Origin: Abelmoschus esculentus
Taxonomy: Eukaryota > Streptophyta > Magnoliopsida > Malvales > Malvaceae
Direction of reading: 5' to 3'
Assembly: GCA_035048815.1 (NCBI GenBank)
Contig: JAUCBN010000024.1
Span: forward strand, 3,656,001-3,720,000
Length of the DNA: 64,000 bases
Shown: positions 30,439-42,400 of the stretch, in pieces
Position numbering within the stretch: the stretch's first letter is position 1
Layout: every line of letters begins with the position of its first letter
Notes under the pieces: model-generated
What the model was told of the DNA's origin: nothing
Seen by the model: only the letters and a program-made list of their open reading frames with translations
The model's database searches: none
Translations under genes and position numbers: made by a program

Positions 30439-33400
30439 ATGTTTGCGCAAAAAATCAATAGTCCTGTGGAAAGGAAAGATTCAAGAAATTCAAACGCCGG
30501 GTTCTTGGCGGTGGCCATAGACAAGGACAAAAAGAACAGCCACCATGCTCTGAAATGGGCAGTTGATCATCTCTTGCAAAAAGACCAAACCATCATTCTC
30601 ATCCATGTAAAACCAAAACCCAATTCCACTCCACCTCGTATGTCTTCTGTTTCCTGTATGTCCTCCCCCCATTTTTTTTATTACAATGATTTGGTTGGTT
30701 GGCTACATGTTCAACATGTTTTTTTTTTGTTTGTTTTTTTGTTTGTTTTTTTTTTCTGGTATGTACAGGGTCGAACCAAGTTTCTGAGAGCAATGGTGAT
30801 TTACGAATTGTATGTAAAGATCCTGATCCTCAGACCAGGGAACTTTTCCTACCTTTCCGTTGCTTCTGTACTCGTAAGGATGTAAGTTTGATTCCGACAT
30901 GGTTAGGTTTGGTTTCTAATTATGTTGTGTTATGAGTTTGAATATCTGAACTTTAGGTACAATGCAAAGATGTTGTCCTGGAGGAAACGGACGTAGCTAA
31001 AGCATTGATCGAATATATCACTCATGCTGTAATCGAGGTTTTGGTCATCGGTGCATCGACGAGATCAGGCTTTTTCAGGTACGTTATGTTACGTTACGTT
31101 ATGTTATGTTACGATATGTTTCTCTGTCTAGACGGATACGAAAGTTGACACTCTTAGGACTTGTCTCAGCAAATTTAAAGCACCGGATATCACAGGAACA
31201 GTATCAAAAAATGCACCAGACTTTTGTAGTGTTTATGTGATATCCAAAAACAAGATTTCTTCCGTGCGGTCATCTTCTCGGCCAGCTCCGGCTCCAGCTA
31301 CCTCCCCATTTCTTAATCAAATTCTTAACCAATCGAACTCGAAACTAACTTATTCTCCTCCTCGGGAGCAACAAATCGTGCCGGTGGCAGCTAATACTTT
31401 GAGAGGTCTGCTTCATTCTTGGATTCCAAGGTTTCACTATCATGTTATAATCTTCCAAGTTCAAATCATTAATCTTTGAGATTAATTGGATTCTGTCCAT
31501 TTAAAATTTCAACAGCGGAGAAGCCGCGACCTGAACAGCCACGTAAATCCACCGATTCCGTGGATTGCATCAGGTAACTAGCTTTATTTGTTGGTTTTTC
31601 TCCATATGTATATTGATAAAAGAGACGTATGTAGTTGCAGCTAATGATTAACTCTTTTGTTAGCGATATTTGGATGAATGCAGGTCATCTTTTGGCAGGA
31701 AAGGCATAAACAAACTATTTCCTGCAGTCCCTTCGCCTCCGCCGGATACGGATATATCCTTTGTGAGCTCTGGCAGACCGAGCACTGAGTGTACATTTCC
31801 CGAATTGTTCGATTACCAAGAACCAAGTCGCACCAGCTCTGCTCATAGATTGTCCAACTTTTCAGACTATGAAAGTAATCATAGCTTTGATTTGATGTCG
31901 TGTGGGGCGACCTCAATAGGTATGAACTTTCCACATGATTTTTCGTTGGCTTCGCAAGACAGCGACATACATTCGAACTTTTCTGCACCAATGGTAAGTA
32001 AGAAAGACACACAAGATGTAATTGTAAAAATAATGATAATAACAGAGATGTGTTCTATACATTTTTGGTGAAACCTGCAGGATGACGTGGAAGCTGAAAT
32101 GAGGAGGCTAAAGCTGGAGCTCAAGCAAACAATAGAAATGTATAGCACTGCCTGCAAGGAAGCACTCACAGCAAAACAAAAGGTTGGAGTGTTAACTAAC
32201 ATATGCTTCAATTGTTGTTACAGCCCCACCAATTTGACTTGAGTTAGACTTTAGTGCATACATAATTACATAACAGGCAAGAGAACTCCAGCTGTGGAAA
32301 ATGGAAGAGGAACGGAGATTGGAAGAGGCACGACTTGCTGAGGAAGCTGCGTTAGCAATAGCAGAACAGGAGAAAGCTAAGTCAAGAGCAGCGTTAGAAG
32401 CGGCCGAAGCGGCTAGGAGAGTTGCGGAAATGGAATCACAAAAAAGAGTGAATGCAGAAATGAAAGTGCTCAAGGAGCAAGCGGAAAAGAAGAAGGCACT
32501 TAATGCACTAGCAAGTACAGATTTCAGGTACAGGAAGTACACAATAGAGGAAATCGAAGCTGCCACCGAATTCTTCTCGCAAGCTCTCAAGATCGGCGAA
32601 GGGGGTTATGGTCCCGTGTATAAAGGTCATTTAGACCATACTCCCGTGGCTATTAAGGTCTTACGCCCCGGTGCGGCTCAAGGAAGGTCCCAGTTTCAGA
32701 AAGAGGTATGGAACATTTGCACTTATGTATGTATGTGATCAAAAGAGCATTGATTTTAACAACTGCACTTGCAGGTGGAGGTTTTAAGCTGCATACGGCA
32801 TCCCAACATGGTCCTCCTATTGGGAGCCTGCCCGGAGTATGGATGCCTAGTGTACGAGTTCATGTCCCGCGGGAGCTTAGAGGACCGTCTCTTCAGGAAA
32901 GGAAGCACTCCGCCCCTACCTTGGCAGCTTAGGTTCAGAATTGCAGCTGAAATCGGAACAGCCTTGCTGTTCCTCCACCAGACTAAACCCGAACCAATAG
33001 TCCACCGTGACCTGAAACCAGCCAATATCTTGCTTGACCTTAACTTCGTGAGCAAGATTAGTGATGTTGGGCTGGCCAGGCTAGTTCCTCCATCCGTGGC
33101 CAACAGCGTAACCCAGTATCGGATGACCGCAACCGCAGGAACTTTCTGCTACATAGATCCAGAATACCAACAAACAGGCATGCTGGGAGTGAAGTCTGAT
33201 GTGTACTCCTTTGGGATCTTGCTTCTACAAATAATAACAGCAAAACCACCTATTGGAATTGCTCACCATGTGCAAAGGGCTATTGACAAGGGGACCTTTG
33301 ATCAAATTCTGGACCCAACTATCCATGACTGGCAAGTTCAAGAGGCCTTGAGCTTCGCAAAGATTGCACTAAACTGTGCAGAGCTAAGGAGGAAAGATAG

Positions 33401-33730
33401 ACCCAACCTCGGTAAAGTCGTGTTGCCGGAACTCAACCGGTTGCGATCACTTGCCGAAGAAATTCTACACTCAAATTCGGAACATGGGAGTCCACGAGTC
33501 TCCCCTAACTATAGCCAAGTTTCTCTACAACTAGTAAGTTGATTAAATTATAAAATCTCCCAAGTTCTTTTACTAACCATATCATCTTATTTCTCATCTC
33601 TATGGTTTTTATTCAACTTATTTTAGACTTCAAATCTAACACCTGTTTTTGTGTTTTTGTACGGCAGGAGCGTTCAAGTTGTACTAATTTTGCACTGTCC
33701 GATTATGACTCGAGAAGTGGAAATCAATAG
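30439..33730 (+). CDS. USP-domain receptor-like cytoplasmic kinase (RLCK-IX type, without U-box)
   Basis: Ten exons: 30439-30637, 30769-30881, 30957-31078, 31158-31405, 31516-31573, 31684-31993, 32081-32182, 32277-32705, 32775-33533 and 33668-33730, giving about 800 residues. The start is the only ATG before LAVAIDKDKKNSHHALKWAV, a universal-stress-protein fold (~20-165, ending VLVIGASTRSGFF). A Ser-rich linker carries DTDISFVSSGRPS. Then comes an Ala/Glu coiled coil (~350-455) and a protein kinase (~470-745): GEGGYGPVYKG, VAIKVLRP, HRDLKPANILLD, SDVGLARL and CYIDPEYQQTG. 'DVG' for DFG is usual in this subfamily. U-box relatives (PUB33-35, 50-54 type) end in an E3 domain; here the protein stops ~20 residues after the kinase with no U-box. 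The exon 4/5 joint is the weak spot: the stronger-looking donor at 31430 breaks the frame, while a donor after 31405 keeps it. Confidence 0.85.
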
Positions 33731-34791
33731 GTCTTCCGATGTGAAACTGTTGACATTCCTATGTGATTGAGGTTATAAATAATTATTTATAGTAGGGGTG
33801 GAACTGAAAAAAAAATCCCGAACTAAAATTTTTGATTTAATAATAATTTAGGTTCTATAAATTCAAACATTAGTTAAATTAGGCTTTGTCACCTAAATTT
33901 TGTGTTTAATTACTTAATAATCCATTATATTTTTAAATTCAACATTTTGCTCCTTTTTAATGATGTTCAATACTTAATAATCCATTGTATTTTTAAATTC
34001 AACATTTTACTTCACTTAAAATGTTAAATCTTGATTCCATCTCTGATGTTGAGTATGAATTATCAGCAAACAAGCGTCTTTTGTGTTATCTTCAACATTA
34101 ACATACTTATTAATGGTACGAGTTGTTAATATTATATGCTTTTGGATTAAGGTTTACTTAGTCGTTTGTCTCGAAAACTCGATTAAAGTCTAATTCTGTA
34201 ATAGTAACATAGAATTCTTATTTATTTACAAATTTTTTGAATATCAGATAAAATATTCCGTAACTACGAATAATAAGTATATTCCTACTATCTTACAAAC
34301 AGCAACTCAATATACCATAATAAATGAATACAAAACATATTAACCCATGTCTAAACATAAAATTTGTCAAGTTCATCAAGGAAACGTAATGCCGTGTTCC
34401 ATTGTGATCCTGGAAAAACTAATTTTGTTCATGATAAATATTAGAAGCAGTGATGGGGATAAGCAGCTAGTTTTACAGATTTGCTAAACCTCTCCATCAC
34501 CTCACAAATACAGTGCATTTATTGGCGCAACTCAACAGAATTTGGTGAAAATCCAACCCGAAACAAAAGGAGAAATCAAGTGAATCGAGACCCTGCATGT
34601 AACAATCAAAGTGGTAACAGATAAGGCAGGCCAGGGGAGGGAAACAACATATATATTTTGCCATAGAAGGAAACTAGTTCATTGAGAGATCCCTCCCTGC
34701 CACTAAGGCACTAACTCTACAATATCAGTGTGGTCCAAGTACATTTTTGCACCCAAAGTCAGAAACCAGCAGTCTCAATACTAACCTTATC
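33731..34791. other. Spacer between two kinase loci
   Basis: 33910-34012 has two direct copies of ACTTAATAATCCATT followed by GTATTTTTAAATTCAACATT-like sequence. The section 34430-34790 is unique-looking and may be the old 3' UTR of the STY kinase relic on the minus strand. No other gene recognised. Confidence 0.45.
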
Positions 34792-35139
34792 CTACCTGGA
34801 AACATACATACACCAACATACACCAATTGTCATAGGTTGAGTCATGCAACATCTGAGTTGTATCATCTCAGTTTCAGCATTCTCAAGCATCATTACAATT
34901 TAGGTGAAGGGAGGACGGACTTCTAGGTACGTGTCCAAGCATTGGGTCATGATCTCGCTCAGCACTGGGAGACAAGACAATCATTTTGAGTAACTGGCCT
35001 AACACCCTTGTTCACCACAGCAAATGCTTGCACTGCGGTCATGTTCTGGAAAGGAAGCGGGGCAGTGATAAGCTCCCAATGCACAATTCCGAAACTATAC
35101 ACGTCTACTTTTTGTGTAGGGCCTATGTTGTATCATCTC
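34792..35139 (-). pseudogene. Relic last exon of a STY13/HT1-like Ser/Thr protein kinase
   Basis: Minus-strand reading from 35139: EMIQHRPYTQKVDVYSFGIV, then HWELITAPLPFQNMTAVQAF and VVNKGVRPVTQNDCL. A short insertion shifts the frame, then come PVLSEIMTQCLDTYLEVRPP, an in-frame stop, IVMMLENAETEM, and RCCMTQPMT near the end (stop at 34792-34794). This is the C-lobe end of plant cytosolic STY-type kinases. Typical members have VLWELITGMLPFQNMTAVQA, NDCLPVLSEIMTRCW and a CCMTQPM tail. Directly before the similarity starts there is TTTGCTCATGCAG, a good 3' splice site, so this is a genomic last exon with its intron edge and not a retrocopy. The kinase N-lobe and catalytic loop are absent. Broken by a frameshift and a stop. 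Confidence 0.8.
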
Positions 35140-35144
35140 TCTGC

Positions 35145-36445
35145 ATGAGCAAAGACAAACCAACGCCTAATCACTAACAATACTATAACAAAAACAAAGA
35201 ACAAAATCAATAAAATGCTTAATAAATGGACAATTTGGATACCAACTCAACTGGTTAAATAACGAATAAAGATTTCGGTCACAAGTAATGATAAATAATG
35301 TCAAAACCAATGCACCATCGTACACTACTAGTTAAAAAAGACTATCGGGACTTATTCGAAGATACTTGATGATACGTTGTTATTGTCATATTATCATCTT
35401 AGTTGTATATTTTTATTTATAAATTGTATGAAACATGGTTGAACGAAGGTTTATCCATTGAACTTCATTAATTTAGTGTTCTTAATTATTTTTTCTACTC
35501 ATAGGTTAGTAGGTTGTTGTGCATCGTCGAAACATCATAGGAGTTGGTCTGCAATATCGTCTTGTTGTCCCAATGCAATATTAGATTATTGGTTTATAAA
35601 TTCATAGGACCCTATGATTGTGTTGTAACACTTATTTTGAGAATCAAAAGCTTTTAATTATATATTTTAAATAGAGCTCTTATATAACATTTTAATAAGT
35701 TTACATATATTAAAATATTCAAACTTAATAAATATTATGAATAAATGTTACTTGGACATTGAGCTTGAGGCTCAAATATAATATCAGATTAAGGGCGTTA
35801 TACTTGTTACTCCCTCGAGTAGTTAAAATCGCTATCCCGCCTATGATAGATTTCTTGTCTATTGACGGGTTCCTGCTTCCCTTTTCGGATCTTTTTTCAA
35901 TGATTTGGTCGTTTCAGGTTTTTCATGTTTCGTCGACATATTTTGTTGCGGGCTTTGCGGTCTGACCAACCTTTGTTTGCACGGAATACCTGTTTCTTTC
36001 CATATTTTCCATTTTGTATGCTCTACTTTCATTTTTAATGCAGTGGTTCTTATTTGGGAAAAAACAAGTTTAGGAACTGGCCTAGGCGAAGAAACAGAAC
36101 CCAAAATCTAAAACCCAACCCCAAAACTATTATCGATGTCCGAATGACGACCAACCGTCGACCACAATCGCCAACCAAACTTCATTTTCTTAACATCAAC
36201 CATCTTATGCCCCTACCTTGTCTACCCTCTACAGCCAAGAATTCTGTTCTTGAAATCAAAAGTAAAGAAACCAAAACCCATTGTAATGGTGACCAAAAGT
36301 TAAAAAAAAAAAAAAAAAAAAAAAAGAGCCAAATGAGAATAATAAAAATAATAGCCACTTGACCAAATAATAATTACATGCATTTTGATTTTTCCTACTA
36401 TCCTAAAAAGCATTATGAGCAAGATGCCTTTACCATCAGATGAAA
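35145..36445. other. Spacer downstream of DCAF1, no gene assigned
   Basis: AT-rich up to ~35750. Then 35760-36300 is of mixed composition with several short frames on both strands that match nothing I know. A pure 24-A run at 36302-36325 follows. The mixed block ending in poly(A) could be a 5'-truncated retroposed sequence, but no target duplication was found. The end overlaps the DCAF1 3' UTR. Confidence 0.4.
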
Positions 36446-39400
36446 TTAGAATCCAAAACCATTCCCCACAAAATCCTCTTCACCGCTGCTAAATGATTCA
36501 ACCAACTGGCTGTCATCGTCATCCTCACCCTCGGTCACAATCTCCAGTATCCCACCTCCACCATCAAAGTCATCCATGATAAAATCACCATCATCATCAT
36601 CGAGCCCACTGACACTATCATCGTCATCGCTGCTTATGTCATCTGCATCACTCTCACCCTCCCCGTTGAGATCTGTCCCAAGTATTGGGTCTATATCAGC
36701 ATCATCCTCATCTTCATCGTCTTCATCCTCGTCGCTCTCTGCATCATCGGGATCAGAATCATCATCAGTTGGCCTACGACGACCAATTTCATATACTCTG
36801 GCTGATGAAAACATCTCTTCTTGGTCATCCATTGTAATCAACCCAACAAAGGAATCAGTTGGTTCAGTTGCAAAGTCAAGAACACATCGGTCCACTGGAA
36901 TAGTTGCAATATCAGAGTAGTTAATGGCATCTAATGTGCGGAAAGCAGCAAATAGAGGATGCTTCACACGACGAGTGTGAACTGCTGACATCACATCTTC
37001 AAGGTTTCTCCTCAGGATTGCATAAATTACATCCCCGCGTGCATTGAAGGTTATTGCTGTTTGATCTAAAGAAGGTACACTTCGAAGTAGCCTGAACTTC
37101 CTCAAATCCCAAACCTCAGAATTTATAATAACCTGTTGAAAGTTGATTATTAACCAAAAGATTAAAAGCAAATATTGTTTAAGACAGCTACACTTCAACA
37201 GACCATGCACACGCATTGCAGAACTAAAAGAATGCAACCAGCTTAAGCTGGCTCCAATGGACAAATTCAGATTTGCACTGTTCTCATTCAAACAGACCAT
37301 CCTAGTGAACCATCTAGATTAAAGGTTTAAGATGCCATCAGTAAAAAATTTGAATGATGTCAATGAAACTCTTCAAATAATAGTGTGTTTAAAGAGGTGG
37401 TACCGTAAACACAACACAAATAGAATAACAAAAGAAACAAATATGTGATAGGATCAGAGTTCAATACCTCATTCCCAGCAGGATGAAAACCACCACCACC
37501 ATAATCAGTAAACTGATCAAAGCGATGAACAGGACCTGGGACCCGTCGATCCCATAAGACACCATTCCAAAGCAGCATAGTATCAGATGGATTAAAATGT
37601 ATAAGAGAATAAACATGACCACGACCTGTAGAATTAGCTGAGGCATCTGAAAGCTTCAGTTCCAACTGGTAGGTCTGAATATCGTAAAGGCGAATTTCTC
37701 GTTGGGTAGAATCAGAAGATAAGGCAGCAAAAATGCTTCCAGAATTGTTGAACCTAGCAGCCTTGCAGCCTTCAAATGAATGCATAGACCCACCAGAGAA
37801 TGAAGAGGCATCCCACAACCGAACATCCTGAGAGCTTGATGATAGAACCATCTGGGTTTCACCAGAACAATATGACTGAACAAGAGTCACAGGAAGCTGG
37901 TGCCCCGAGCAGCTGTCCAGAACATTGTTGCTGTTAGAATCAAAAATTTTTAGCTCCCCAGCATGGCTACCAGCTGCAATATGGGAGGAGTCCCCCAGAA
38001 AACAGACACATGTCAACAAACTGCCAGAATCATCCCTGCAAGTTCTCCACGGTCTGAATCTACTGTAAACAAACTGACGATCTCTACGATTTCCATGGAC
38101 TCCACCATAAACACTCCTGAACTCGCGTGTACCAAGTCGGGAAGTGATGTTTGATGGTGCATCAAGGCTTCGCTTTGGCAAAGGACAAACATGCGGATGA
38201 AAAAGAGAAAGTGGTGGAAGAGTTGTTATAGGAGCAGGGCACTGACGATGCTGGTGCTTCAGATATTGAACAACAATACTGTCAAGACTTAAACGTTCTG
38301 AGTTATTGAGTAGGGGATCATTTGGAAGTCCAATTTGGGAGAAAGGTGTCATCTGTCCCACATTAGAACTACCACATAGGTTGTCATCTGACAAGTCAAT
38401 TACACTGCTAGGTGTCGCTCGAACATGCTGATCCCTTAAGTTGGAAGTTGGTGTCAATGCTGAAGCATCTGTAAGCAGAAAGTTTCTTCGAGTGGTATTG
38501 GGTGTCAGATAAATAGGGGACCTTGGTCCATGATCACCAGTGTTTAATCGCTTCCCAGATAATGTCAAGCCAGTATCTTTTAACTCAGATAACTTTCTTT
38601 TCATCGGCAACACAAGAGGAGTCTTATAATTTGGTTCTGAATCAAGGTTACTTTTCATCGTCGATTCCGTCTGAGTTTCTGAAACACTTGACAGTAAAGG
38701 ACATGGCTTTGAACTAGTGTGCGCTTTCTTGACAGATAGTTGCGAATCTTGAGAAAAGAACTGTTTTTTTTGTGACCCAAAAGTAGGAGAGAAAACAAGT
38801 GATTTCTTCTTTAAAGATGACGTTGAATCAGACTTCACATTAATATCCTCATCCCGGACAGAAATCTTGGATCTGCTGGAGAGAAATCCACCAGAAGTGC
38901 GACCAGATGGCCACTGGAGTTGTACTGAAGGAGCATCTTGCACGGAAGCTTGGTGTGCAAGAGATGAAGGGGCAGCCAAGGATGGCAAAGGAGTCAATTG
39001 AGCTTCTTTCAGAAGTGAAGTTGCAGTTTCAGCCAGACCAGATGCCTGCAGATGTTCATGTATGAGAAGCAAAAGCTCCCTGCAGTTTGAAGAGCATGTA
39101 CATCCAGTAGAATGAATAAACAGCATTAATATGAGTCAAAACAGATTAAGTAATGGAATGCTAAGACTGCATGAGTAAATTAGATGATAAATCCATAAAT
39201 ATCACAGGAACATTACTTGGAATGGTAAGTAATAGGAGTAGCAGCAGCAATGGCAGCTCTCTCTATGCGCCTCAATGTTGGTGTAGCAGCATCTGTAGCT
39301 GCCAATGTACTTGCACGCCCAGAATTTGTAACAATCTAGCAAATCATGGATAAAAGGTGAGAATTAGTCTCCTAAAATTCCAAGTGAAAGCAAAACCACC

Positions 39401-42400
39401 AAAAAATTATTTTCATTAGGCTTTTGAAGTTATACATGTCTCAGAGATAAAATAAAAAATACACAATACCACCATCTATAATAATGCCTTTAGTCGAGTT
39501 AATCCGAAATCAGTTCTAACATGTAGAGCACATGATGTAAATTCTGCAACTAAAGAAAATAAGTTGTTTGAACAGTGGCTCCACATGTTTGTCCATAAAC
39601 CATATGTTGTGTTTTGTTGTAACAAATGTTAATTTTCAAGCTTTTATGACACAGTTCTATACACGTCAATAAATCATATGTTGTGTTCAGTTCTATACAC
39701 AAGGTGAATAGTGATACATCCGAAAAATAATGCATCGTGTCTAAGGTCAATAATAAAGAAGTTTTAATCTATTGTTCAAGAAAAAACAGGTTGTAAAACA
39801 GCAGATGTGCAAAAAGCAGGGCACGAAATGATAAGAACAGCTTTTAACGTGATTCTAATTATTTGGGAAAGAGGTGACGTTGCAGTAGAAGAAAATAACC
39901 TATAACAAAAAGCAGCATGCATCCAGTCTCAAGTAGCAGGTAAGGATACTTACAGCAATCAGCTCAATTGCCACCTGTGCAAGCTCAGATTGCCATCTGC
40001 CTTGTTCAGTTCCGGGTGTTATGCCACCTGAATCTCGAATCAGTTCAGATAGCTTCTTGCCCACCTAGAACAACAATGAGTTGAAACTAGTGGCGTTAAT
40101 CAATGCGTCTATCATCATAACAAATTTGATTATAACATATTTTTCGAAGTAAACAATTAGAAAGAGAGAGAGAAACGGTGAACTTTTGAATGCAGAGAAA
40201 TATGGATCAGTAAAAGAGTACAAGTAAAAAAACAAAGAGGATAGTAATCAAATAGAATTTGGAAAATCATGTTTACCTGAAGCTTGGTCAATATATGTGC
40301 AATTGCCTCGTCTCTAGCTAAACCCAGCAAGACTCTGCAAGCAAGGGCCCGAAGACAATCCAAAGCAGCAGGAGGTGAATATATTCGAGGTTGGAGAAGA
40401 TGAAGTAGAACCTTTATGCCATTATTGGCACGTACAACCTCTCTTGCTTGACGATACCCCTGTTCTAATTGTGCAGCAAGACCAGCACAACCTGCTCCAG
40501 CACCTAAGGATATTCTCCGATCTCCAACCAAACCGGATGAAGCAGTAGAAACAGGTGTTTGAGCAATACTGCTGGTGGATTGGCTGCCTCCTGCAGTACC
40601 CCTATCAACCAAACTTGACTCTCCATTTCGCTCCCTCATCTCACTCTGATTAGGCAGTAAAGCAGCTCGATCTGAAATATTGCGCTCTGCATTTCTAGTT
40701 TCCACACCAGGACCATTTGTGGTTTGACCAGAAGCAGATTGCTGACCTTGAGCTAGCAAGGGTGGTTTATTGCTGATTGAAGGCGGAGGACAAACTAGAT
40801 TAATTAACACATTAAGAGCCGGCTGTATAATCTGCAATTTACACAGTAAACAGGAGATGAATATTAGTGGCTAAACCAGTAAAATACAAATCAAAGTCTG
40901 CTTTCAGCATCCAAAAAGAGCATATGTACTTTCAAAGCCATAAACACAATACCACAAAAAGGGACTCATTTATGCACTGGAATTGTCTAGAATAAGGATA
41001 AAAATAAGAACACTACAATGTCATAACACATGCGTACCTCAGGGTCCACAAGACTACTAGCACTATTTGCTGCATCCAAAATAACTGCAAGGCCAGCACG
41101 ATCATTGCTCAAAGTGGCATTAACAATCATCTTGCGGCTGACAGGCACCAAAGTAACAATGTGCAGAACACCTAATGCATACTGTAGCAAGTCATGTAGA
41201 TACCGCTCAACAGGTGGGGCCTACAAATATATGAGGAATACACAAACGAAATATGAGGCAGAAAATGACGGAACCAAAGGGCAAGGGGGGACAGGGACTG
41301 AGGTAGAAGTACAAAAGATACCTGGCATAATTCCAACATAGTAATATGTCCATTACAGCTTAAGAATTTATCAACAGCAGGCCAACGAGTCCTCACAAAA
41401 GCAGGACCCAGCTTACGGTCCTTCTGCAACTGCAGAAACACAGCATCCATGGCCTCATTGCTAATGTCAAGTGGCTTGTATGCTGCCCTGGTGCTTGGAA
41501 TACTCCGTGCTCCACTCCGGTTACTTTTATTTGGGCGTAAGGAATCCACAAGCAACAGAAGATGAGCTCTGAAGTACTGCCGCAAAGCAACACATGCATG
41601 ATAGGCTATCTGCTTTTCTGAAGAAGTCAGTACCTCTGCTGGTGATCTCTCATTTCGGAACGATGCTGTTCCGGACAAGCCTAATGCACCAGAATTTGCC
41701 CCAGATCTTACCAAGGCAGCATCATTTAGAAGGACCAATAACTTCTGCAAACCATCTTGAACGTCAAAAGCATCAAGCACTGCTCTGAAGACAAATGCAG
41801 CAGCAAAAAAAAGTGAAGCATTTTTCCTAACTTGATCCTGGGGGCATTCAAGAAGTTGGATAGCTAACTCAACCACCTGATGGACAACATCAGAAGGAAG
41901 TGCACAGACACGTTCCATTATTCCCTACGAGAACATGAGGAAAGAACATATTAGTGATCCCTCACATGGCATCTAAATTTAGGGTGAGAAGTGTATAGGA
42001 TGTCATAAATTGCAAAATTTAAGTTTCCATGTATCACCTGTAGAGAACCTATCGTAAATAGGCAAGAAGAAAGACCAAAATAATTTTGAGTAACTCTCGG
42101 AAGAGCAAGAAGTTTTTGCATGCCACCTCGATCAACAAATAATGCAGCAAACTTCCGATGTGCTGCTAAAGCACAAATTAGCTTCATCACGTCAGGCAAG
42201 AGAGAAGTAGACTTTGATGCTTCTTCGATCTTGGAACTACGTTGCAACAGGGTTAGACATACATCTACACCCTTTTCATGTAGTACAGGTCCAAGAACTT
42301 CAACATATTCGCCCAAAGTCTCAAGGCATTGAATACAGTATCTTTCCTTCAACTGTGCAAGCAGCTCAGCGTTGGGAATAGAATATTCCTCAACATCCTC

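Noticed and set aside
30599..30900. Several frames on both strands near exons 1-2 of the USP kinase
   Set aside because: Overlap a T-rich intron and the exons; explained by low complexity and antisense of coding sequence.
36576..36920. 114-codon plus-strand Ser-rich frame
   Set aside because: Antisense of the acidic tail of DCAF1.
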